Shown here one piece after another: positions 43,430 to 53,546 of a DNA stretch of 64,000 nt (position 1 is the stretch's first letter; every line of letters begins with the position of its first letter). The DNA lies in NCBI RefSeq assembly GCF_003172935.1, contig NZ_QGKS01000493.1:27188-91187 (forward strand). The letters are read 5' to 3'. Position numbers and translations under genes: made by a program. The DNA comes from Micromonospora sicca. Lineage in GTDB: Bacteria; Actinomycetota; Actinomycetes; Mycobacteriales; Micromonosporaceae. Under the pieces are notes generated by a model that worked only from the letters and a program-made list of their open reading frames with translations, was not told the origin of the DNA and did no database searches.

Positions 43430-43616
43430 GAGCGTCAAGAGGATCCGAGACGTCATCCTGATCGACCGCAGGGTCTACCTGCCCGTGTCGTGGACCGATG
43501 ACCGGGACCGCTGCCAGGCCGCCGGCGTCCCGGACGAGGTCGAGTTCGCCACGAAATCCGCGTTGGCCGCCGACATGATCACTGCAGCCGTCGACGCCGG
43601 CGTGCCGGTGGCGTGG
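43430..43616 (+). pseudogene. fragment of an IS701-family transposase
   Basis: Reads LIDRRVYLPVSWTDDRDRCQ, then AAGVPDEVEFATKSALAADM and ITAAVDAGVPVAW: the middle of an IS701 transposase around the RLYLP-W-DD motif. Both ends are missing. Directly followed by creatininase sequence. Confidence 0.72.
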
Positions 43617-43910
43617 GGCCGCCCCGAACCAGGCCGCCGGGCCCCGCTGTCGATAGCGACGTGGTGCAGGAGTACACGGCGACCCATGGTTCAACCATGA
43701 GCCTGTTCCCGCAGGCCCACGACTGGACCAAGGCACGCGAGGACGCGGGCATGGAGACGGACAGCCACGAGGATATGCACGCTGGCGAACTGGAGACGTC
43801 ACTGCTGCTCCACGTCGCGCCCGAGCTGATCCGCGACGGCAACCAGAACGCCGACTGGACCGCGGACGACCGCCCGCACCTGCTCACCCTCGGCATGGCC
43901 GCATACACCA

Positions 43911-44868
43911 CTAGGGCGTGTCTCCTGGATCTTGGGGTGCGGTTCGGCTATCCATGTCTGTCGTGAGTGGGCGGTTCGAGCTGACCGATGTCGAGTACGC
44001 GCGGATCGCGCCGTTGCTGCCGGCGATGACGCGGCAGCGTGGTGGGCGGTGGCGTGATCACCGGCAGGTGATCAACGGGATCGTGTTCCGGGTGCGCACC
44101 GGGGTGCCGTGGCGGGACGTCCCGCAGCGGTACGGGCCGTGGAAGACGCTGTACAAGCGGTTCACCCGCTGGCAGGAAGACGGGACCTGGGCGCGGATCG
44201 AGGCGATGCTGCAGGCCGACGCGGACGCTGCTGGTGATCTGGACTGGCATGGCAACGCCGATTCCACGATCGTGCGCGCCCACCAGCACGCCGCCGGTGC
44301 CCGTAAAGGGGGCTGAGCAGTCGTGACGCAGCGCGACGGGAAGGACTCGGCAAGTCGCGTGGCGGGTGGACCACGAAGATCCACACGGTCGGTGACGGGC
44401 GGGGCCGGAACCTGACCAGCCACCTGACCCCGGGCCAGGACTCCGACACCCGCGAGTTGGTGCGGCTGCTCGACGACGTGGCCGTGGCCCGTCCCGGCGG
44501 GATCGGCCGTGCGCGTAAGCGGCTGGACTCCCTCTCGGCGGACAAGGCGTACAGCTCTCGCGGCAACCGCCGTGCGTTGCGGGCCCGGCGCATCCCGCAC
44601 GACATCCCCGAGAAGGACGATCAGAAAGCCAACCGGACGCGGAAAGGATCACGCGGTGGCCGCCCGCCCACCTTCCGCCCGCACCGCTACCGGCAGCGCA
44701 ACACCATCGAACGGCTGATGAACCGGCGCAAGCAGTTCCGCGCCGTGGCCACCAGGTACGACAAGCTCGCCTGCCGCTACCGCGCCACCGTGCAAATCGC
44801 CGACATCCTCATCTGGCTACGCGCGAAACCAGACCGCCCCAAACCATGATCCGGGAGACACGGCCTAG
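43911..44868 (+). mobile_element. complete IS5-family (IS427-like group) insertion sequence with CTAG target duplication
   Basis: The element proper is 43915-44864 (950 bp), flanked by CTAG at 43911-43914 and 44865-44868. Terminal inverted repeats GGCGTGTCTCCTGGATC and (from the other end) GCCGTGTCTCCCGGATC match at 15 of 17 positions. It carries two overlapping transposase frames, and both halves look undamaged, so it may be active or recently active. Insertion into a creatininase-family gene. Confidence 0.88.
43954..44849 (+). CDS. IS5-family transposase made by -1 frameshift (orfA/orfB)
   Basis: OrfA (43954-44316) gives ELTDVEYARIAPLLPAMTRQ, GIVFRVRTGVPWRDVPQRYG and DLDWHGNADSTIVRAHQHAA (first catalytic Asp). 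At the run AAAGGGGGC (44303-44311 region) a -1 slip moves translation to orfB, which continues GLSSRDAARREGLGKSRGGW, TKIHTVGDGRGRNLTSHLTP, LSADKAYSSRGNRRALRARR (second Asp) and RQRNTIERLMNRRKQFRAVA (Glu). The slippery sequence and the continuity of the family pattern across it argue for programmed frameshifting rather than damage. The CDS given spans both frames. Confidence 0.85.
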
Positions 44869-44975
44869 CGGCGCCATCGGTCGGCCCTCGCTCGGCACCG
44901 TCGAGAAGGGCAAGGCCGCACTCGACAGCCTCAGCCGCTCGTTCGACGAACACCGCCGGGCCCTCGGTATCTGAT

Positions 44976-45178
44976 GCCGGCCGGCTGCCGGCGTGCCTGG
45001 TCTCGCATGATGCTTGACAGCATCGGCCTCACCTGGTGCTGTACGTGATCACAACGAGGCTGGCCGACCAACGGTCTCGGCGACCATGGCGCGGCATGCG
45101 TCCGCTCATAGCCGATGAGCGCGAACACCACGCCCGAGCCGTCCAGGGCTTCTTGTGATTGAGGATCGCCCGTCCGGA
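44976..45178. other. short gap with a small inverted repeat
   Basis: No gene recognised. Contains GATGCT-TGAC-AGCATC at about 45010, a 6-bp inverted repeat of unknown meaning. Confidence 0.4.
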
Positions 45179-45535
45179 TCAGTTCACGCAGAGGCAGAAA
45201 GGGTGACCTGCCGGGTCGAGGAAGACCCGGAAGGACGTACCGGGCTGGTGCGGGTGTTTGGTTGCGCCGAGATCGAGCACTTCCGCCTCGGCGGCATCGA
45301 GGTCGTCAACGATCACATCGAGATGCATCTGCTGGGGCGGCTCCTGGGTTGGCCACACCGGCGGCATGTACCCATTTACCTGCTGGAAGGAGATGCACTG
45401 ACCGTACTCCGCGCGAACCTCGGCCCAGTCGGAGGAGACGTCGACCTTCCAATCCAACATCGCGCCGTAGAACCTTGCGAGCGCACCAGGATCGGGACAG
45501 TCGATGACGATGCTGGGGAAGCGAGCGATGGCCAT
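45179..45535 (-). CDS. VOC-family protein
   Basis: A 118-residue single-module VOC protein of the glyoxalase_6 type: MAIARFPSIVIDCPDPGALA, RFYGAMLDWKVDVSSDWAEV, MHLDVIVDDLDAAEAEVLDL and FRVFLDPAGHPFCLCVN. Substrate unknown. The ATG at 45535 is the family start; the frame reads on to 45691 without similarity. Confidence 0.87.
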   Translation of the reverse strand: MAIARFPSIVIDCPDPGALARFYGAMLDWKVDVSSDWAEVRAEYGQCISFQQVNGYMPPVWPTQEPPQQMHLDVIVDDLDAAEAEVLDLGATKHPHQPGTSFRVFLDPAGHPFCLCVN

Positions 45536-45955
45536 GCCGGCCATGGTACGGGCGGTTGCGGACGATCCACGTCCGGACTGCGTCGGCGACGTGCGGCGCT
45601 GCGGCTCGCCGAGACGTCCGTCCTGCCGCGTGTCGCGCGCGAAGATCACCCGGGGCGGCCCGGCGCCGTCGGCGAGGCGCTCAGCCACCATGTCGTGCCC
45701 CAGAATGTCGCCGGCCGCGATCGCTCCGTAGCTGCTCGTCCAGTCGTGGTGGCCGGGTCAGCCGGTCATGGCGGGGTGCAGCCAGGAGACGATGACGCCC
45801 GCCTGCTGATCCCACCGGGCGGGTCAGATCGGTCGTGACCAGGGGTCGGGCCAGGGCGTCTCCCTGGGGCCGTCGACCGGTCCGCCTCGGCCAGATTGAT
45901 TCGCGTTCCCCACAAGCCTGGAAGAAAGCAAGCCTGGAAGAAAGCTGGAACTCGG
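45536..45955. other. gap, no gene assigned
   Basis: About 420 bases. A minus-strand stretch (DWTSSYGAIAAGDILGHDMV, about 45735-45680) looks protein-like but has no family I recognise and no start; it may be a remnant. The right end holds the leader of the DUF308-like gene. Confidence 0.4.
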
Positions 45956-46490
45956 ATGTCCACCCTGCTTCGCATCTACCTTGTCCGCGGCGTCATCGCG
46001 ATCGCCTGGGCCGCCGGCTTCTCGGCCGTCAACGACTCGCTCACCGCCACCTCCGTCATCCTGCTGATCATCTACCCGCTCATCGATGTGGTGGCCTCGC
46101 TGCTCGACGCCCGCGAAGATCCCGGCACGCCGGCCCGTAAGCTGCAAATCTTCAACACCACGCTCAGCGCCCTGGCGGCTCTCGCCCTCGGCCTGGCAGC
46201 CATCAGCGGCATCGGTGCCGTGCTATTCACCTTCGGCGTCTGGGCCATCGTCTCCGGCATCGCCCAGTTCACCGTCGCCATCCCCGCCGCAGCCCCGAGC
46301 TCGGCCAGTGGCCGATGCTGATCGCCGGGGCCCTCTCGGTCATCGCCGGAGCGACGTACCTGCCCCCCGCCCTCGGCGACGCCCCCAGCCTCAGCATGCT
46401 GATCCCCTACACCGCGGCCGGCGGCGTGTTCTTCGCCATGCCAGGCCGCGAGCCTGGCATGGCGGCAGCGCCGGCGGGCCGTCCAGGCCT
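45956..46490 (+). pseudogene. DUF308/HdeD-like membrane protein with a frameshift
   Basis: First frame: MSTLLRIYLVRGVIAIAWAA, VILLIIYPLIDVVASLLDAR, SALAALALGLAAISGIGAVL, TFGVWAIVSGIAQFTVAI. After about 46282 the family sequence continues in another frame: RRSPELGQWPMLIAGALSVI, AGATYLPPALGD and IPYTAAGGVFFAM. The reading gap is one base at a C-run (ATCCCCGCC), so a sequencing error is possible. Four to six membrane helices are expected. The family is widespread in actinobacteria and of unknown function. Confidence 0.7.
46435..46463. terminator. 12-bp hairpin at the end of the DUF308-like gene
   Basis: Arms GCCATGCCAGGC and GCCTGGCATGGC (46435-46446, 46452-46463) with a five-base loop CGCGA. 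It overlaps the end of the family homology and may have been inserted there. Confidence 0.55.
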
Positions 46491-46511
46491 GATAGACACA
46501 TCAGCGGTGGC

Positions 46512-46536
46512 GGCAGGGCGCAGCATGCGCCCTGCC
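46512..46536. terminator. 11-bp hairpin
   Basis: Arms GGCAGGGCGCA / TGCGCCCTGCC with a three-base loop, about 50 bases after the previous hairpin. Probable terminator between the DUF308-like remnant and the ABC-F leader. Confidence 0.6.
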
Positions 46537-46805
46537 ACCACGTCGTCGCTCCCGCTTATGGGCGTCTGGCTCGTCACTCGGATGAAGCAGGGCGCCATGA
46601 TGCTGCACGCCCGGCTCCCGATTGCCGTGCTCCCGTGACCGGCTCCGTAACCGGACGTTGGGCCGAACCAGAGCCGGCACCGCATTCCGGCTCATCCCGT
46701 TGGCAGGCGGCAGGGATTGAACGGCGTGTCCTTCCAGGTTTTCAGCGGAGCGTCCACTCCTGTTAGATTAGGTGGCGAGTGATCGGGAACGAGGGAGACC
46801 AGACG
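46537..46805. other. gap and probable promoter of the ABC-F leader
   Basis: No gene seen. An AT-richer stretch at about 46760-46772 (GTTAGATTAGG) could contain a -10 element for the transcript that covers the short leader frame and the ABC-F gene. Confidence 0.4.
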
Positions 46806-46835
46806 ATGGCAGGTGACGACGACATCTCCGGGTGA
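46806..46835 (+). CDS. possible 9-residue leader peptide upstream of ABC-F gene
   Basis: Short frame MAGDDDISG preceded by GAGGGAGA about ten bases before the ATG, lying 120 bases upstream of the ABC-F start. Its stop codon sits in the loop of a small hairpin (TCCGGG-TGATA-CCCGGA, 46827-46843). Leader peptides of this kind regulate many ABC-F and erm genes by ribosome stalling. Speculative: no conserved stalling motif is recognised. Confidence 0.4.
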   Translation: MAGDDDISG

Positions 46836-46843
46836 TACCCGGA
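46827..46843 (+). promoter_or_regulatory. hairpin enclosing the leader stop codon
   Basis: Six-base stem TCCGGG/CCCGGA with loop TGATA containing the TGA of the leader frame. A ribosome on the leader would melt it. Possible attenuation element; inferred from layout only. Confidence 0.35.
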
Positions 46844-46956
46844 AGTGATCGGCTACTGGCAGGCGGGCAGGAGCACGCCGCCGTGGCCGCGATGTCGTCC
46901 ACCTGTTTCCCGCCGGGCGGTGTTGGTACGCCCGCGTCTCACCCGAGGTTTCCCAC

Positions 46957-48642
46957 ATGTCCGACGCTTTCGTCGTCTGCTCGAAAATGTCTTTCTCCTG
47001 GCCCGATGACACCCCCGTCTTCCACGACCTGTCCTTCACCCTCGGCGGCGGTCGCACCGGCCTGGTCGCCCCGAACGGCGCCGGGAAGAGCACACTGCTC
47101 AGGTTGATTTCCGGCGAGTTGCGACCCACTGCGGGGACGGTCTCCGTCAATGGTGTGCTCGGCTACCTGCCGCAGAACCTGCCCCTCGCCGGCGACCCCG
47201 CACCGCCGAGACGCACCGACGGCACACCGGCTCTGGGATCTGCCCTGACCGTGGCCGAGGTCCTGGGGATCGCCCCGGTGATCGCGGCGCTGCACGCGAT
47301 CGAGTCCGGGGACGCGAGCGAGGAGCATTTCACCACGGTCGGCGACGACTGGGACATCGAGGAGCGAACCCGGGCACAGCTCGACCGGCTCGGCCTCGAG
47401 GACGTCCCGCTCGACCGGCGCCTGCACACCCTCAGCGGCGGCCAGGTCATCTCCCTCGGTCTGGCGGCACAGCTGCTGAAACGGCCTGATGTCCTGCTGC
47501 TCGACGAACCGACCAACAACCTCGACCTCGAAGCCCGGCACAAGCTCTACGGCGTGCTCGAGGATTGGAACGGCTTCCTGCTGCTGGTCAGCCACGACCG
47601 GGCGCTGTTGGACCGCATGGACCGGATCGCCGAACTCGGCCCGGGCGAACTCCGGTTCCACGGCGGGAACTTCACCGCGTACGAGGAGGCCGTGCGCGCC
47701 GCGCAGGAGGTCGCGGAGAAGAACGTCCGCAACGCCGAGCAGGAGGTCAAGCGGGAGAAGCGGGAGATGCAGCAGGCCCGCGAGCGGGCCGACCGCCGGG
47801 CCAGCACCGCCGCCCGCAACCTCAAGAACGCCGGACTCGCGAGGATCGTCGCCGGGGGTCTGAAGCGCTCCGCGCAGGAGTCGGCCGGGCGGTCCAACGA
47901 GACGCACGCCGCCCGGGTCAGCGAGGCCAGGGCCCGACTCGACGAGGCGGGCCGCGCACTGCGTGACGAGCAGAAGATCTCGCTGGAACTGCCTGGCACC
48001 AACGTTCCGGCCGGACGTACTCTCTTCCTCGGCGAACGGATGCAGGTCCGCTACGGCGAGCGGGCCCTCTTCGCCGGCGACGGCGTCGATCTGACGATCC
48101 GGGGGCCGGAGCGGTTCGCGCTGCTCGGCCCCAACGGCGCCGGCAAGTCCACTCTGCTGCGCCTGATCAACGGCGATCTGGAGCCGGAGGGTGGGCAGGT
48201 GAAGCGGGCCGCCGGCCGGGTCGCGTACCTGTCCCAGCGGTTGGACCTGCTGGACCTCGACCGTACCGTGGCGGAGAACCTGGCCGCCTCCGCGCCCGGG
48301 CTGCCCGAGGCGCAGCGGATGAACCTGCTCGCCCGCTTCCTGTTCCGGGGCGCCCGCGTCCACCTGCCGGTCGGGGTGCTCTCCGGCGGCGAGCGGCTGC
48401 GCGCCACCCTGGCCTGCGTCCTGTTCGCCGAACCAGCGCCCCAACTGCTGCTCCTGGACGAACCAACCAACAACCTCGACCTGGTTAGCGTCGGCCAACT
48501 GGAAAGCGCGCTCGGCGCCTACCAGGGCGCGTTCGTCGTGGTCAGCCACGACGAACGCTTCCTCACCGACATCAGGGTCCACCGCTGGCTGCGGCTCTCC
48601 GAGGGTCGCCTGCTGGAGACTAGCCCCCCGGACGTCGACTGA
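46957..48642 (+). CDS. ABC-F family ATPase (ribosome-associated)
   Basis: A 561-residue protein with two ABC domains and no membrane part. First Walker A GLVAPNGAGKSTLLRLISGE, signature TLSGGQVISLGLAAQ, Walker B VLLLDEPTNNLD; second Walker A ALLGPNGAGKSTLLRLINGD, signature LSGGERLRATLACVLF and Walker B LLLLDEPTNNLDLVSVGQLE. The linker (about 245-340) is long, charged and helical (RADRRASTAARNLKNAGLAR), the part that reaches the ribosome in antibiotic-resistance ABC-Fs. Likely protects or modulates the ribosome; drug spectrum unknown. GAGG lies eight bases before the ATG. Followed after 136 bases by a second ABC-F. Confidence 0.92.
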   Translation: MSDAFVVCSKMSFSWPDDTPVFHDLSFTLGGGRTGLVAPNGAGKSTLLRLISGELRPTAGTVSVNGVLGYLPQNLPLAGDPAPPRRTDGTPALGSALTVAEVLGIAPVIAALHAIESGDASEEHFTTVGDDWDIEERTRAQLDRLGLEDVPLDRRLHTLSGGQVISLGLAAQLLKRPDVLLLDEPTNNLDLEARHKLYGVLEDWNGFLLLVSHDRALLDRMDRIAELGPGELRFHGGNFTAYEEAVRAAQEVAEKNVRNAEQEVKREKREMQQARERADRRASTAARNLKNAGLARIVAGGLKRSAQESAGRSNETHAARVSEARARLDEAGRALRDEQKISLELPGTNVPAGRTLFLGERMQVRYGERALFAGDGVDLTIRGPERFALLGPNGAGKSTLLRLINGDLEPEGGQVKRAAGRVAYLSQRLDLLDLDRTVAENLAASAPGLPEAQRMNLLARFLFRGARVHLPVGVLSGGERLRATLACVLFAEPAPQLLLLDEPTNNLDLVSVGQLESALGAYQGAFVVVSHDERFLTDIRVHRWLRLSEGRLLETSPPDVD

Positions 48643-48663
48643 CTCGCGTTCGGACGCCCCGGT

Positions 48664-48681
48664 CCACGCCGTCCGGCGTGG
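48664..48681 (+). promoter_or_regulatory. hairpin between the two ABC-F genes
   Basis: CCACGCCG-TC-CGGCGTGG, 8-bp arms, just after the first ABC-F gene and about 97 bases before the second. Could terminate the first transcript or attenuate the second. Confidence 0.5.
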
Positions 48682-48777
48682 AGCGAGACCGGTGCGATCT
48701 CCTGACCTTTCCCCACGCCCGCGACGGCGGCACTGGCCGGCGGGCGAAAAGACGATCTCCATGGTGGTGTCTGTCGC

Positions 48778-50400
<1,623 letters not shown>

Positions 50401-50401
50401 T

Positions 50402-50427
50402 CGGCGGGCGTCGGATCGGGCCCGCCG
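50402..50427 (+). terminator. hairpin after second ABC-F gene
   Basis: CGGCGGGC / GCCCGCCG, 8-bp arms with a ten-base loop, two bases after the stop codon. Confidence 0.6.
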
Positions 50428-50529
50428 GCAGGTCCCGCATCCTGCGCGGCGGCGAGAAGAGGACGAAGGGCAAAGCGCCCCGGCACCGAGCACGGATCCA
50501 CAGCGCCGCCAGCGGCCCCAGCCGCGCAC

Positions 50530-50950
50530 GGAGTACGCCACCGCGGAGCGCGATCAGGCCGCAACAGATCCACAGATGCGAGCGAGCCGAGAGTCAACGC
50601 CAATGACTGCAGTCGAGGCAGGACGACATCGGGAACGACGCGGTCGACGGGAAGCCGCCACAACGCGAGTCCCTGTAGGCCAGGATTGGCGGCAAGCAGG
50701 TCCGCAAGGCCGCGCCGGTGAGCGACGACCCGCAGCCGGCGAAGACCGCGGAACGCGGCCACGGGCGTGAGGTCGAGAACCTTCCGGCTCTCTCCAAGGT
50801 CAAGGGCCTCCGCATCAGGGCTCAGCTGCTGCAGCGGGGCCAGGTCCGCCAGGTGATAGAGGCCGGCGACGCTGAAGCGACGCAGGCGGGGGAACCAGCG
50901 CAGGAACCGCGGCTGCCGCTCGTATCCCTGAATCTGCCGCCCACGCCGAG
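50530..50950 (-). pseudogene. remnant of a leucine-rich-repeat-like protein
   Basis: One minus-strand frame reads FLRWFPRLRRFSVAGLYHLA, DLAPLQQLSPDAEALDLGES, VAAFRGLRRLRVVAHRRGLA and NPGLQGLALWRLPVDRVVPD, a Leu-spaced pattern like LRR proteins. The frame has no start: an in-frame stop lies upstream, and family-like sequence (LNDLLVGDSRATAPRLTH) continues in a different frame. Function unknown. Confidence 0.5.
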
Positions 50951-51015
50951 GGGGCTGTCGTGGGTAAGGCGCGGAGCAGTCGCGCGACTGTCACCCACCA
51001 GCAGGTCGTTCAAGC

Positions 51016-51183
51016 TCAGGCCGCAGCGGGCTCGGACGCCCGACGGTCCGCGCCGCGGTACAGCCAGGTGTCGTCGGGCTCGTCACCCGGAGTGAGGATT
51101 GCGATCACCGCCGCGCCGCGGTCGAGCAGGGCCTTGCGGTTCACCACGGCCACCACGACTGCCGTCGCGACGAACAGCCACAT
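51016..51183 (-). CDS. possible small membrane protein, 55 residues
   Basis: MWLFVATAVVVAVVNRKALL then DRGAAVIAILTPGDEPDDTW: one N-terminal hydrophobic helix and a short acidic tail. Plausible codon use, but the Shine-Dalgarno (GTGGGA) is weak. No family recognised. It lies upstream of the LRR-like remnant on the same strand. Confidence 0.4.
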   Translation of the reverse strand: MWLFVATAVVVAVVNRKALLDRGAAVIAILTPGDEPDDTWLYRGADRRASEPAAA

Positions 51184-51630
51184 GTCCCACGGTTGGCATC
51201 GGGCCAGACGCGGCGGCGATTACTGTAGCGACGATGCCGCCGGTGTGGATGGTCGTGGGGCGCGACTGGTCGACGTCACCGCTTGCGATCACAGAGCGGC
51301 CATTGTTATCGAACCGCTGCCAATCGATACTGTGACTCCCGTCCTGGGGGACGGTGCTTCCGGTGCCTCGTCATGGTCTTGGCGTCCCTGACTCCGTCCC
51401 TCGGCAGTGGCGTTCGTCGCCGCATCGGCGGGCGTCGGTTCGGCCGCATTGGCCGCCGTGATCGCCTTGCTGGCGTCTTGCAGCCACGTCGACATGGCGG
51501 GGCAAGAGGTCCGATGAGACCTCCCCCAGTCGAAGGGAATTGTGTTCGTCGAGGGTGAGGGAGCAAGCTGCCTCGCCCCGGCGTGCGCCCGGGCTCTCCG
51601 CGGCGGCCTGATCCGCAGCCAGCCGGCTGA
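51184..51630. other. gap with one weak frame, otherwise nothing recognised
   Basis: A minus-strand frame at 51289-51495 (MSTWLQDASKAITAANAAEP, ending GVTVSIGSGSITMAAL) could be a 68-residue protein. Its first half has host-like codons, the second half does not. I would not rely on it. The right end is the 3' flank of the LysR gene. Confidence 0.35.
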
Positions 51631-52512
51631 CTACGTCGTCACCTTGGCCAGGAGGGCGGCCAGCGCCGGGTTCTGGTGGGTGGTGCGCCACACGCAGTGC
51701 AGCTTCACCGTGCCCTCCTCGATGTCCCTGACGTCGAGGAACGCGAGGTTCTCCAGGCGCAGCGCCGAGGCCGACCGGGGTACCAGGGCCACGCCGAGAT
51801 CGGCGTTGACCACGGACAGCAGGGTGTGCACCTGGCTGATGTGCTGGACGTACCGGGGGGCGACCCCCGCCTGGTGGAAGGCCGCGACCACCAGTTCGTA
51901 GAAGTACCACGCCTCCGACGGTGAGTAGGTCACCACGTCGTGCTCGGCGATGTCGGCCAGCTCCGGTGGACGGCCGAGGCGGGTGAGCGGGTGGTTGCTG
52001 GGCGCCGCCAGCACCAGCGACTCGGTGTGCACCAGACGGGACGCCAGCAGGTCGGACCGGGGCACCTCGCGGACCAGCCCCACCTCGATCTCGTCGGCCA
52101 GGATCGCGTCGAGTTGCGCCCGGGTGACCATCTCGGTGAGCACCAGGTCGACGCCGGGCAGGTGCTCGGCCGCCGCGGCGATCCAGCGCCCCAGGACCGT
52201 CAGGGCCGACACCGCGGTGAAGCCGATCCGGATGGATCCGGCCGTCCCGTCGGCGACCCGTCGCGCGTTCAGTGGGGCGGTGGCGGCGAGGGTCAGCAGC
52301 CGCCGGGCCTCGTCGAGGAACACCCGGCCGGCGGGGGTGAGCGCGACGCCGGTGGAGGTGCGCTCGAACAGCACCAGGCCGGTGCTGCGCTCCAGTCGCT
52401 GTATCTGGCGGCTGAGCGGGGGCTGCGTCATGCGCAGCCGCAGCGCCGCCCGGCCGACGTGGCCCTCCTCGGCGACGGCCACGAAACCCCGCAGTTGATC
52501 AAGCGTGAACAT
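51631..52512 (-). CDS. LysR-family regulator of the glucarate operon
   Basis: A 293-residue LysR-type regulator: N-terminal HTH (MFTLDQLRGFVAVAEEGHVG, RAALRLRMTQPPLSRQIQRL) and an effector-binding domain (GSIRIGFTAVSALTVLGRWI). It is divergent from the glucarate genes, with an inverted repeat in the gap, so it almost certainly controls them, probably in response to glucarate or a breakdown product. The start is the ATG at 52512, with GGAGG five bases upstream (a GTG just before it is possible). Confidence 0.92.
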   Translation of the reverse strand: MFTLDQLRGFVAVAEEGHVGRAALRLRMTQPPLSRQIQRLERSTGLVLFERTSTGVALTPAGRVFLDEARRLLTLAATAPLNARRVADGTAGSIRIGFTAVSALTVLGRWIAAAAEHLPGVDLVLTEMVTRAQLDAILADEIEVGLVREVPRSDLLASRLVHTESLVLAAPSNHPLTRLGRPPELADIAEHDVVTYSPSEAWYFYELVVAAFHQAGVAPRYVQHISQVHTLLSVVNADLGVALVPRSASALRLENLAFLDVRDIEEGTVKLHCVWRTTHQNPALAALLAKVTT

Positions 52513-52553
52513 CACACCTCCAGGGGTGATGCCGGAAAGGTATCAGGTTATGC

Positions 52554-52567
52554 CCAACTTGTGTTGG
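52554..52567. promoter_or_regulatory. candidate LysR operator
   Basis: CCAAC-TTGT-GTTGG, a perfect 5-bp inverted repeat, within a wider imperfect one (ATGCCC ... GGGTAT) in the divergent gap between LysR and the glucarate operon, 42 bases from the LysR start. Confidence 0.6.
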
Positions 52568-52628
52568 ACGGGTATAAGCGGAGGTGGTTAACCTCGCGCT
52601 CACCTACTCGAAACAGGAGTTGAGCGTA

Positions 52629-53543
52629 ATGACGCGTTACACCCCCGAAGAGCTTCAGCGCGCGCTGGGGAGCGGGTTGCTGTCCTTCCCGGTCACCCAC
52701 TTCACCGACGAGCTGCAGTTCGACGAGGCGGCGTACCGCGACAACCTGGCCTGGCTCTCCTCGTATCCGGCGGCGGGTCTGTTCGCCGCCGGCGGCACCG
52801 GCGAGTTCTTCTCCCTGACCCCCGAAGAGGTCGGCCGGGTGGTCCGTGCGGCGGTCGAGGGCAGCGGCGGTGCCATGCCGATCCTCGGACCGGCGGGCTA
52901 CGGCACGGTACAGGCCGTCGAGATGGCCCGCGACGCCGAGCGGGCGGGCGCCGACGGGATCCTGCTGTTCCCGCCGTACCTGACCGAGGCGAGTCAGGAC
53001 GGCCTCGCCGCCCACGTCCGGTCGGTCTGCGCGGCCACCTCGCTTGGCGTGATCGTCTACCACCGCGCCAACGGTGCGTTCGGCGTGCCGACCGTGGCGA
53101 AGCTCGTCCGCGACTGCCCGAACCTGATCGGCTTCAAGGACGGGGTCGGCGACATCGAGCTGATGACCCGCCTGTACGCGACGGTGGGCGACCGCCTGCT
53201 CTACATCGGCGGCCTGCCCACCGCGGAGACGTTCGCCCTGCCCTACCTCGAACTCGGCGTCACCACCTACTCCTCCGCGATCTTCAACTTCGCCCCCGAG
53301 TTCGCCCTGGACTTCTACACCGCCGTGCGGGCGCAGGACCGTTCCGGCGTCTACACCCGGCTCAACGAGTTCGTGCTGCCCTACCTGGAGATCAGGAACC
53401 GCAAGGCCGGCTACGCGGTGTCGATCATCAAGGCCGGCATGCGGGCCGTCGGCCGTTCGGCGGGCCCGGTCCGGCCGCCGCTGACCGACCTCACCGCCGA
53501 CGAGCTGAGCACGCTCGCCACCCTCATCGAGAAGGTGGGCTGA
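52629..53543 (+). CDS. kdgD: 5-dehydro-4-deoxyglucarate dehydratase
   Basis: A 304-residue DapA-family (TIM-barrel) aldolase/dehydratase. The Schiff-base lysine is Lys170 in LIGFKDGVGD; the GTGEFFSLTPEE motif and the catalytic Tyr in VIVYHRANGAFG are also present. It converts 5-keto-4-deoxy-D-glucarate to 2,5-dioxopentanoate (ketoglutarate semialdehyde) with loss of CO2 and water. AGGAG lies nine bases before the ATG at 52629. First gene of the operon; the next gene starts four bases after its stop, and the enzymes on either side of the reaction follow. Confidence 0.95.
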   Translation: MTRYTPEELQRALGSGLLSFPVTHFTDELQFDEAAYRDNLAWLSSYPAAGLFAAGGTGEFFSLTPEEVGRVVRAAVEGSGGAMPILGPAGYGTVQAVEMARDAERAGADGILLFPPYLTEASQDGLAAHVRSVCAATSLGVIVYHRANGAFGVPTVAKLVRDCPNLIGFKDGVGDIELMTRLYATVGDRLLYIGGLPTAETFALPYLELGVTTYSSAIFNFAPEFALDFYTAVRAQDRSGVYTRLNEFVLPYLEIRNRKAGYAVSIIKAGMRAVGRSAGPVRPPLTDLTADELSTLATLIEKVG

Positions 53544-53546
53544 CCC

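Larger units (their letters stand above)
43690..44975 (+). pseudogene. creatininase-family gene split by an IS5-type element
   Basis: The 5' part (to 43914) reads TMSLFPQAHDWTKAREDAGM, then ETDSHEDMHAGELETSLLLH and RPHLLTLGMAAYTT. The 3' part (from 44869) continues GAIGRPSLGTVEKGKAALDS, LSRSFDEHRRALGI to the stop at 44975. Removing the IS and one CTAG copy rejoins them in frame as AAYTTSGAIGRPSLG. The N-terminal metal-binding third (before TMSLFP) was already lost to the IS701 junction, so the gene was a pseudogene or at least truncated before the IS5 insertion. Family members hydrolyse creatinine or act in mycofactocin/F420-related cofactor synthesis. Confidence 0.78.

Noticed and set aside
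51371..51910. 179-codon minus-strand frame next to the LysR gene
   Set aside because: Out of frame with the LysR regulator and overlapping its 3' part; no motifs.
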